This document shows positions 21,986-29,605 of a stretch of 64,000 nucleotides of DNA, piece after piece (position 1 is the stretch's first letter; each line of letters starts with the position of its first letter). Made by a program: the position numbers and the translations under genes. Source of the stretch: an uncultured Draconibacterium sp. (GTDB taxonomy: Bacteria; Bacteroidota; Bacteroidia; Bacteroidales; Prolixibacteraceae); assembly GCF_963675585.1 (NCBI RefSeq), contig NZ_OY776414.1, forward strand, positions 2,521,001 to 2,585,000, read 5' to 3'. Under the pieces are notes generated by a model that did not search any database, was not told where the DNA came from, and saw only the letters and a list, made by a program, of their open reading frames with translations.

Positions 21986-23926
21986 ATGAAATTAAAAACC
22001 AAAGGTACCAACTGGCCGCGCCTTACTGTGCAGTGGGGAGTTATTCTGTTTATTCTGATTTTGGCTTTTATGCCGCAATTAACCAAAATTACTGCTCCCG
22101 ATTTCGAGGCATATTGTCCTTTCGGGGGATTGCAGGCCCTGGGAAGTTATCTTTTAAGTCAGGCACTTTCGTGCACCATGACAAGTGCACAAATAGTAAT
22201 GGGCATTTTACTTTTTGCAGGAGTGCTTTTGTTTAGCAAATTGTTCTGTTCATACATCTGTCCGATCGGAACTGTTAGTGAGTGGCTTGGACGATTAGGT
22301 GACAAATTAAAAATCAGGTTTACAATCTCAGGTATTTTCGATAAAATTTTACGTTCGTTAAAATACATTTTACTGTTTATAACGCTTTTTTACACGCTGC
22401 AATCAAACGAATTGTTTTGTAAAAAATTCGACCCGTATTTTGCTCTTGCATCGGGTTTTAATTCCGATGTTGTTGTGCTTTATGCCATTATTACAATTGT
22501 TCTGGTAGTTTTTGGATCGGTATTTATTCGCTTGTTCTGGTGTAAATATCTTTGCCCGCTTGGAGCTATCTCAAATATTTTCAAGTTCTCGCTGTTTTTT
22601 GTTGCAACACTTGCCATTTACCTCATTTTATTAAAATTTGGTGTTGAAATAAGTTATGTATGGCCTTTGGCTATTGCTTGTGCCGGAGGATATGCCATCG
22701 AACTGTTTGGACAAAAAAGTAAGTTTTTTCCACTGGCTAAAATTACCCGAAACACATCAAGTTGTATCGACTGCCAGTTGTGTTCAAAAAAATGCCCTCA
22801 GGCAATTGACGTAGCTTCGTTAAAAGTAGTAAAACACGTTGATTGTAATTTATGCGGCGATTGTTTGTTGGTTTGTCCTGAAAAAAATACGCTTACCATT
22901 AATAAACGTAAAGAATTGAAATGGCTTCCGATTGTTGCAACAGTTGTATTGGTTACCTTGGGTGTATTTGTAGGAAAATTGTGGGAAGTACCAACCATCG
23001 ACCTGAAATGGGGAGAACCGGAAGAAATTGAAAGCGCTGAAATTTTCACCCAGTCGGGACTAAAAAACATAAAATGTTACGGCAGCTCAATGGCTTTTGC
23101 CAATAAGATGAAAACCGTTGATGGCGTTTATGGAGTTGCAACCTATGTAAAACATAATCGCGTAAAAATGTATTACGATTCGGACCGGTTGAATGAAGAA
23201 AAGATACAGGAATTACTTTTTACACCTCAAAAGAAAGCTCTTAAAGTATTAGATAAGAATGTTGAAACGGTATACGGTATAAGTTTAAAGCTCAACAACT
23301 TTTTTGACAGTTACGATTTTAACTACTTAAGCGCAATGATCGCTTCCGAAACCAATGCGGTAGGGTTGATTTCTGAATTTGATTGTCCGGTTGTGGTAAA
23401 AATATATTTCCCTGAACCAATTGAAAATACCGAAGAATTATTCAACATAATCGAATCGAAGGAATATACATTTGAAACAACTCAGGGTCCACGCACACTG
23501 GAACTGGAATATGAAATATCGGGCAAACCGGAACTCTTTACCATTCCAAAAGCCGAATATGTAAACTCGTTGTTTACCGCTTTCGAACGAACTTTTAATT
23601 ACCGCGATGATTATACCGACGATGTGGTAAAAAGCTACACCCTACCATTGGGGAACAACAGTAAATTAAGAAACCGGCTTTCTTATCTGGTGAGTCACCT
23701 TTCGAATGACGATGGGGTGGTTGAGTTTAAAACAGAACTTGATTCAACTTATGAGGAAGTGGCTGATATTGTATATGTGGATACAATGACCAGTGTTTCT
23801 AAAATTGAAGAGGCTTTATTAAGCGATACGCTTGTGATTTCGTATTCGAACGGTAGAAAGGGAAAAGTGGAGAACATGTTCGATTTTTCGGAAGAAATAA
23901 AAACGAAGAACTCAAAAGAAAACTAA
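21986..23926 (+). CDS. Polyferredoxin membrane protein (NapH/NosR/CcoG-like) with degenerate HMA domain
   Basis: The 646-residue protein has about five or six helices with membrane-facing cysteine motifs CSYICP (Cys88, Cys92) and WCKYLCP (Cys186, Cys190). Two 4Fe-4S clusters follow at Cys260/263/266/270 and Cys287/290/293/297. This core is that of NapH, NosR and CcoG proteins, which pass electrons across the inner membrane. Residues about 353-415 resemble a heavy-metal-associated domain, but only the second Cys of CxxC remains (Cys364, with Asn361 in place of the first). A further 230 residues are unrecognised. The link to metal handling is strengthened by the sigma factor and sensor just upstream. 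Confidence 0.85.
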   Translation: MKLKTKGTNWPRLTVQWGVILFILILAFMPQLTKITAPDFEAYCPFGGLQALGSYLLSQALSCTMTSAQIVMGILLFAGVLLFSKLFCSYICPIGTVSEWLGRLGDKLKIRFTISGIFDKILRSLKYILLFITLFYTLQSNELFCKKFDPYFALASGFNSDVVVLYAIITIVLVVFGSVFIRLFWCKYLCPLGAISNIFKFSLFFVATLAIYLILLKFGVEISYVWPLAIACAGGYAIELFGQKSKFFPLAKITRNTSSCIDCQLCSKKCPQAIDVASLKVVKHVDCNLCGDCLLVCPEKNTLTINKRKELKWLPIVATVVLVTLGVFVGKLWEVPTIDLKWGEPEEIESAEIFTQSGLKNIKCYGSSMAFANKMKTVDGVYGVATYVKHNRVKMYYDSDRLNEEKIQELLFTPQKKALKVLDKNVETVYGISLKLNNFFDSYDFNYLSAMIASETNAVGLISEFDCPVVVKIYFPEPIENTEELFNIIESKEYTFETTQGPRTLELEYEISGKPELFTIPKAEYVNSLFTAFERTFNYRDDYTDDVVKSYTLPLGNNSKLRNRLSYLVSHLSNDDGVVEFKTELDSTYEEVADIVYVDTMTSVSKIEEALLSDTLVISYSNGRKGKVENMFDFSEEIKTKNSKEN

Positions 23927-23960
23927 AAATTGAAGTTTAAATAACCTATAAAAAGTGCGT

Positions 23961-26321
23961 ATGAAAAATTTTACTTTATTACTTATTCTATGCTTAATGG
24001 CGTTTCTGGGGAACGCTCAAGAAGCTACATTTAACTGGGAACAAAAAACTTTATGCGATGGAAACAAGCTCCAAAAGATGACAATCAACGAAGACTATGC
24101 TGCCATTGCAGGAAATGGAAATACATTTGTTACTTCGAGTAACGGAGGTGAAACATGGAACAGCCTAAACCTGATGAAGCCTTATTATAGTTTAACCGAC
24201 ATTAGCATAAAAAACAGCGTTGGTTATGTTGTTACTACCAGGGAAAAGCTTTATGATGCAGACCAAGATCCGCTGGTTAACGGAGTTTTATTAAAAACTA
24301 CCAACGAAGGTGCAACATGGTCGGTTATCGATACAATTGTTTTTGAACCATCTGGCGATCCAAGCCTTAGTCCAAGTGCTGAAAAATGTTTCGGTCTCGA
24401 TTACACCGCTGTTGCAACCGTTAACGATACTGTTGCCTACTGTGCTGCCCGCTGGTACGAATACGAACAGGGAGGGAAAGAAGATTACTCCGGTATTTTT
24501 AAAACATCGGATGGTGGTTCAACCTGGAATAACATTAGTGGCGACTTAGGTGGCACATCGATGAGTTGTATTGTTTTTAATGGAGAAACAGGTTTTACCG
24601 GTGGGAGTAAACAACTTTACAGAATTTCAACCGCCACCGATTCATTAGTAGATATTTATTCCCAACTTCCGTATACAACATCCTCAACATTTATATACGA
24701 TATTGATTTTGTAAGTGAATCTGAAGTTCTATTTACTACAACCAGAGATAGTATATTCACATCAAGTGATCTTGGTGAATCTTTCGATATAATAAAAGGA
24801 GCGAAAGGAGCAACCGATATTGCAAAAATCAATGATTCTACCATTGTATTAACTAGTTCAAAATACCTATATGTTTCAACCGATAACGGAAATAATTGGA
24901 ATAGTACATCATTACCTCTTACTCTTTGGGAAATTGGATGTGTAGCTAATGATTCTCTTTTTCTACTTGCAAAAGCCGCAATATATAAATTTGCAGTTTC
25001 TGATGTATTGAGTGGAAACTACGTTTACTCCACACAAAATGTGGGTGACAACAATCTTCAAAAAACATATGTTAACGGAGATAAAATAATAATTATTGGT
25101 AACGATTTAAATTTTCTTGCCAGTGATGATGCAGGAATATCGTGGAATCCACTATCAATCCCTGAAATTCCGTCATTGAATGAAATATATGATAACATAG
25201 ATTTTTATGGATTAAGCTCAGTAGGAGATGAAGCCTATGCCAGTGTTAATCGTCATTATCTCGTTGATTATCCATCTAGTTCAGACAAGAACGATATCTA
25301 TTGGTCAGGAGGAGTCTTTTATACGGATGATAATTGGGCGACTTATAAATCAGTTGATATTGCAAAACTTGGAAAGGCAAATGAAGACGATCCCTCTGCG
25401 AATCCTTATCATGAATTTTGTAACGGAGTAAATACCTCCGTTATTCATTACGTAGGGAATAACGTAGTGTTATTATGGGTAGATTGGTTCGACTATACCA
25501 CTGCCCCCAAAACGGAACACTCGAGGGTTTTTAAATCAGTTGACGCGGGTAAAAACTGGACACCTGTTACCGATGATTTAGGGACAAAATATGTAAAAGA
25601 AATTCAATCAAAAGGCGATACTGTTTACATAGTTGGCAAAGAAACATTATTGGTCTCCTACACTGCGGGAGTAGATAGTATTGAAAACACAACAGAATTT
25701 ACAAATCTTTATCCTAATCTGGATAAAGATGATAATGAAATGTACCTCTATACAATTACATTAGGTTCCGACAATGAGTTTTTCATTACAACATCTAATG
25801 ACAGCTGTTGGGTTACAAAAGATGGTGGTATAACTTTCGAAACGATTGGAAATATGGTTGGTGCTTATGATTTTTATAAATTCGATCATAATTCTTATAT
25901 AATGATGGGCACAAAAGGTTCAATTTTCACAAATGACGGTGGCGAAACATGGACCAGTTGCGATCCAGGAAAAGTAATATATGAAATTGGAGGAGTATAT
26001 AATGATAAATTTTATGCTCTTGCAACTGGTGATATCTTCACTAACGACATAGATAATTTTGAGCTAACAACAGCAATACCAACACTTTTATCCAAGGCCG
26101 AATTAAATGTTTTTTACGAGCCAACTGCTGTAAAACTTGTTTCAACTGAAGGTGACATTGAGCGCTGTGCAATGTATTCCATTACAGGAAAACTGGTTTC
26201 TTTAACAGAGCCAAATAGCCAAACTAAAAAGTTTAACACCAGCGAATTTCCAACCGGAATTTATATTGTAAACACCATTGTAAAAGGCAAACGTTATATA
26301 AACAAAATATCAATCAAATAA
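23961..26321 (+). CDS. Secreted Ycf48/BNR-type beta-propeller protein with T9SS type A sorting domain
   Basis: Start is the ATG at 23961, which gives a clean signal peptide ending GNAQ; an upstream GTG is disregarded. The 786-residue protein carries about ten sialidase/Ycf48-type repeats of form SxDGGxTW (SSNGGETWN, TSDGGSTWN, STDNGNNWN, KSVDAGKNWT, TNDGGETWT). The last 80 residues end in an Ig-like strand set with ITGKLVS, FPTGIYIVN and KRYINKISIK, the type A type IX secretion signal. It is expected on the cell surface or released. It lies 34 bases after the polyferredoxin gene. It may be an assembly or binding factor; enzymatic sialidase activity is not supported. Confidence 0.85.
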   Translation: MKNFTLLLILCLMAFLGNAQEATFNWEQKTLCDGNKLQKMTINEDYAAIAGNGNTFVTSSNGGETWNSLNLMKPYYSLTDISIKNSVGYVVTTREKLYDADQDPLVNGVLLKTTNEGATWSVIDTIVFEPSGDPSLSPSAEKCFGLDYTAVATVNDTVAYCAARWYEYEQGGKEDYSGIFKTSDGGSTWNNISGDLGGTSMSCIVFNGETGFTGGSKQLYRISTATDSLVDIYSQLPYTTSSTFIYDIDFVSESEVLFTTTRDSIFTSSDLGESFDIIKGAKGATDIAKINDSTIVLTSSKYLYVSTDNGNNWNSTSLPLTLWEIGCVANDSLFLLAKAAIYKFAVSDVLSGNYVYSTQNVGDNNLQKTYVNGDKIIIIGNDLNFLASDDAGISWNPLSIPEIPSLNEIYDNIDFYGLSSVGDEAYASVNRHYLVDYPSSSDKNDIYWSGGVFYTDDNWATYKSVDIAKLGKANEDDPSANPYHEFCNGVNTSVIHYVGNNVVLLWVDWFDYTTAPKTEHSRVFKSVDAGKNWTPVTDDLGTKYVKEIQSKGDTVYIVGKETLLVSYTAGVDSIENTTEFTNLYPNLDKDDNEMYLYTITLGSDNEFFITTSNDSCWVTKDGGITFETIGNMVGAYDFYKFDHNSYIMMGTKGSIFTNDGGETWTSCDPGKVIYEIGGVYNDKFYALATGDIFTNDIDNFELTTAIPTLLSKAELNVFYEPTAVKLVSTEGDIERCAMYSITGKLVSLTEPNSQTKKFNTSEFPTGIYIVNTIVKGKRYINKISIK

Positions 26322-26696
26322 TTTGGGTATCTTAAATGCGTCATCCCGGTCGTTGAAAAACCATTAGGGATGACGCATTAAAAATCAAAACAGAAGTTTA
26401 CCTAAAAATCTCAGGTTGGAGTAGCCAACACCCTATTTTCTTTTTTTAGTGAAGTGAATCGACACACTTGTGTAACCATTTAACTGATTAAATCGAGTCG
26501 ATATTTTTTCAGTACACAAGAGACGTGTAAAAACTTAACGATAATAACAGTCCAAAATCGATTTACTGAATATGAAAATTGGTGTACGATTTTTATTGGT
26601 TGTAACAAAATGGGAAAAGGGAATACACAAATAAATACTACTACAACTAAGTGAACTATTTTTGCTTTACACATAGGAATAAATTTGATAAACACT
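26322..26696. other. 375-base gap with hairpin and candidate promoter
   Basis: This gap splits the sigma/polyferredoxin half of the cluster from the ABC/TonB half. It contains the inverted repeat at 26335-26379 and a TATTTTTG (26657-26664) that fits the -7 consensus, 33 bases before the ABC ATPase start. Apparent small frames on the minus strand are hydrophobic by chance and are not supported. Confidence 0.5.
26335..26379. repeat. Perfect 13-bp inverted repeat
   Basis: AATGCGTCATCCC (26335-26347) is the exact reverse complement of GGGATGACGCATT (26367-26379), with a 19-base loop. A-rich rather than T-rich sequence follows on both exits, so it is an unusual terminator if it is one. Confidence 0.7.
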
Positions 26697-27587
26697 ATGA
26701 CTAACAATGCAATAGAATGCAACAACCTCACCCATTACTATGGGAAAAAGCTGGTGTACGAAAACCTTAACATTCACGTTAAGGAAGGTAGTATACTGGG
26801 TTTGCTGGGAAAAAACGGAGCCGGTAAAACAACTACCATAAACATCCTGAACGGATTTTTGCAACCACGCAGTGGCGAGTGTTTAATTTATGGCGAAAAT
26901 ACCCAGCATTTAACACCTCAAAATAAAGCGCGTATTGGATTTCTTATTGAAGGCCACGTTCAATATGCTTTTATGAATATTCACCAAATCGAGAAGTTTT
27001 ACTCTGGCTTTTACGAAAGGTGGAACAATGAACCCTACTGGGAACTCATGTCGAAATTAAAAGTAACACCCACACAAAAAATATCAACCATGTCGTGCGG
27101 TCAGCGATCGCAAGTGGCGCTTGGTTTAATACTGGCCCAGGATCCTGACTTGCTGATCCTCGACGATTTTTCGATGGGACTCGACCCTGGTTACCGCCGC
27201 TTGTTTATCGACTATTTGCGCGAATATGCCAAGGCTAAAAATAAAACCATTTTTACCACGTCCCATATCATCCAGGATATGGAACGCCTGATAGACGATG
27301 TACTGATTATGGATTACAACCGGGTGCTTACTCAACGCAATGTGCACGAGTTTATGCGCGAGTTCAAACAATTTTATCTCGAGGTTGAAAATCCAGCCAT
27401 TGATCTGTCGAAAGAAGACTTTGTTGCCAACTTCGAAAAAGTAAACAACAAAGTTGAAATCTATACCTACGAATCAGACGAGATGGTTTTAAGTTTTCTC
27501 AACAATAATGGAATTGCTTTTAAAAATTTCCAAAAAGTTGAGATGGGATTAGAAGATGCTTTTATTGGCTTAACAGGAAAATATTAA
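26697..27587 (+). CDS. ABC transporter ATPase (ABC-2 type exporter)
   Basis: Start is placed at the ATG at 26697; a TTG 12 bases upstream is possible. The 296-residue protein has Walker A LGKNGAGKTTT (37-47), a Walker B in LLILDDFSMGLD and an H-loop in TTSHI. The signature loop reads MSCGQRSQVALGLI instead of LSGGQ, a noticeable change (Cys for Gly) that keeps the central Gly-Gln. The C-terminal 80 residues resemble the regulatory tail of CcmA/NosF-type ATPases. It works with the ABC-2 permease downstream. Confidence 0.88.
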   Translation: MTNNAIECNNLTHYYGKKLVYENLNIHVKEGSILGLLGKNGAGKTTTINILNGFLQPRSGECLIYGENTQHLTPQNKARIGFLIEGHVQYAFMNIHQIEKFYSGFYERWNNEPYWELMSKLKVTPTQKISTMSCGQRSQVALGLILAQDPDLLILDDFSMGLDPGYRRLFIDYLREYAKAKNKTIFTTSHIIQDMERLIDDVLIMDYNRVLTQRNVHEFMREFKQFYLEVENPAIDLSKEDFVANFEKVNNKVEIYTYESDEMVLSFLNNNGIAFKNFQKVEMGLEDAFIGLTGKY

Positions 27588-27591
27588 AAAA

Positions 27592-27657
27592 GTCGGAAGT
27601 CGTGAGACGGAAAACAGAAGCAAAACTTCTTTCTCCCATCTTCGGGCTTCGGTCTTA
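27592..27657. repeat. 7-base-period array that reverses orientation
   Basis: Between the ATPase and permease genes the heptads read GTCGGAA, GTCGTGA, GACGGAA, AACAGAA, GCAAAAC and then TTCTTTC, TCCCATC, TTCGGGC, TTCGGTC. The first half is the complement of the second, so the array can fold on itself around GAAGCAAAACTTC. It keeps one 7-base phase throughout. Confidence 0.75.
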
Positions 27658-27672
27658 CAACAATAAAAAATT

Positions 27673-28341
27673 ATGTGGAAATCAGTTATATACAAAGAAT
27701 GGATAAAAACCAGATGGTTTATTATTCTTTATGCCGTTTTAGGATTGGCTGTTGTTGGTTATATATTTTTAAATGTGCAACGCGATTTTAAATTTAACGA
27801 AGCCAACAATTATTGGTACACCATACTATTTATGGGTGTACGGTATTTTGGATCACTTAAATTTGTTCCCTTATTTGGAGCTCTGGCAATTTCGGTTGCA
27901 CAGTATTTTCCCGAAACTGTGAGCAAAAGAATAAAATTAACATTTCATCTACCGTTAAACGAAAACCGTGTTTTGTTGATGATGATGTTGTATGGAACAG
28001 TTGGTCTTGTGGTCAGTTATTTTATTCAGTTGGCCCTGTTTTATGCTTTGAGTGTCGTTTTCTTTCCAGCGGACATTATTTTTCCCGCGCTGGCATCAAT
28101 AACTCCCTGGTTTTTATCGGGTTTAGCGTGTTATTACCTGGCTGCGTTAATCGTTTTAGAACCCGTTTGGAAATATCGTGTGGCCTACCTTGTGGTGGCA
28201 AGTACATTCGTGCCGCTCTACCTTGAATCGGCCCCAACAGGAGCTTATGCTCCGGCTAATTTAGCTCTGGCTTTATTGGTCATCATCATCAGTATTTCAT
28301 TGTTATTTTCAGGATATCGATTTAGAAAAGGAGAAATGTAA
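27673..28341 (+). CDS. ABC-2 type transporter permease
   Basis: The 222-residue protein has six predicted helices: about 16-34, 52-75, 98-122, 128-150, 155-172 and 195-215. It starts with the amphipathic MWKSVIYKEWIKTRWF that precedes helix 1 in ABC-2 permeases such as NosY and CcmB-like proteins. It is small for the family, so a homodimer is expected with the upstream ATPase. The gene ends one base before the next start. Substrate unknown. Confidence 0.8.
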   Translation: MWKSVIYKEWIKTRWFIILYAVLGLAVVGYIFLNVQRDFKFNEANNYWYTILFMGVRYFGSLKFVPLFGALAISVAQYFPETVSKRIKLTFHLPLNENRVLLMMMLYGTVGLVVSYFIQLALFYALSVVFFPADIIFPALASITPWFLSGLACYYLAALIVLEPVWKYRVAYLVVASTFVPLYLESAPTGAYAPANLALALLVIIISISLLFSGYRFRKGEM

Positions 28342-28342
28342 A

Positions 28343-29578
28343 ATGGTAAAACTTAGCAGATATTTTTTAGTAATTATAGCGATCATTGGATTTGGTATTG
28401 CACTTCCGAAAATCTATTGGGTAGCTTTTGCAGAACCTATTCGTGCTCCTTATGTTCAATACAGTTGTGTCGACCACGATTTTATGTTAATACGTTCAGG
28501 GGATGAAGTAATTCGTACCAATCCAAAAGGCGATACTTTTACACGCGAAGAGTACGAAAACAAACTTCCGTTGATGTTCACCCGCCAGTTACTTATGAAC
28601 AACACAATGCCCGATTCAATCGATGGCGTAGAAATGGACATGCACGATATTAGCAACAACCGGTCAACTTTCAGAGTTCGGCCGAGAGAGATTCATGCAC
28701 CACTGCCTACCCTATATCCTCTATTCGAATCGCAATCGGGACGCGCTAACCTGGAAATGCCAAAAGACTTTTTCAGAATCACGTGGCGCATGGAATTCAT
28801 CGATGCCGAATCAAATAAAGTGGATGAAGAAAAAAGCCGGATGTTTTCGGCCGTACTTTACAAACGAGGATTTAAATTTCCTGCCAAATCGATAAACGGG
28901 CTACCAACTACCCGCAAATCATGCGACGAAGGTTATTTGGTGGTTGACTCAGCAGATCAGTTGTTTCACATAAAACTTGTAAAAGGCTTACCTTATGTCG
29001 AAAAAACAGAACTTCCTGAAGGGTTAAAATTCAGAAGCATCAATTGTGTCGACTTTAAAGATAAATTTTACTATGCTTATTTATTTTCGACCGATAATAA
29101 TGTGTATGTTTTAACACAATACGATTATCAATTGGTGAAGTTAGATGTGGAAAATATCAATCCAGAAGAAAACGAAATAAAAATCTATGGCGATCTTTTT
29201 AACTATCTAATAACCAGCACAGGTGACGGTGAAATTACTTCCCAGGTTCTGGACAAGGATTACAATAAGGTAAATGAATACAAAGAAACCTGGCCGGTTC
29301 GCGACGAACGCACCGAAGGAAAAGTGGCGCAGTTTCTGTTTCCCGCACAACTAAAAATGACAAATTCCAATTCCAGTTTTATTCGTTTCTTTTTTGAAGG
29401 CAATAAATCGTATAACTGGATTGTTTTGAGCCTGCTACTAATGGCTATTCAGTTTTTAATCATAAGAAAAAGAAAAGAAAATATTAAAAATCAACTTGTT
29501 GATTTAGGGATTATAGCAATAACAGGTATATTTGGGTTTATTGCGGTCAATTTTTTCCCCAATAAATTCTTTAAATAA
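28343..29578 (+). CDS. DUF4857-like membrane-anchored protein
   Basis: The 411-residue protein has one N-terminal helix (about 7-25), a large predicted periplasmic domain (about 30-350) and two C-terminal helices (about 352-370 and 383-403). It matches the general layout of the DUF4857 family found next to ABC-2 permeases in Bacteroidota. It follows the permease by one base, so it is very likely a third component of the exporter complex. The periplasmic region has few cysteines (three visible). Function unknown. Confidence 0.7.
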   Translation: MVKLSRYFLVIIAIIGFGIALPKIYWVAFAEPIRAPYVQYSCVDHDFMLIRSGDEVIRTNPKGDTFTREEYENKLPLMFTRQLLMNNTMPDSIDGVEMDMHDISNNRSTFRVRPREIHAPLPTLYPLFESQSGRANLEMPKDFFRITWRMEFIDAESNKVDEEKSRMFSAVLYKRGFKFPAKSINGLPTTRKSCDEGYLVVDSADQLFHIKLVKGLPYVEKTELPEGLKFRSINCVDFKDKFYYAYLFSTDNNVYVLTQYDYQLVKLDVENINPEENEIKIYGDLFNYLITSTGDGEITSQVLDKDYNKVNEYKETWPVRDERTEGKVAQFLFPAQLKMTNSNSSFIRFFFEGNKSYNWIVLSLLLMAIQFLIIRKRKENIKNQLVDLGIIAITGIFGFIAVNFFPNKFFK

Positions 29579-29605
29579 ACGAACAAAGGTCAAATCAACT
29601 GCCCA

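Noticed and set aside
23961-26321. Sialidase function for the propeller protein
   Set aside because: SxDxGxTW repeats are present, but they also define Ycf48-like and other propellers; no FRIP-type or catalytic sialidase residues are visible.
26480-26864. Hydrophobic minus-strand frames before the ABC ATPase
   Set aside because: Residue content follows from AT-rich sequence; one frame overlaps the ATPase gene, and no start or neighbour context supports them.
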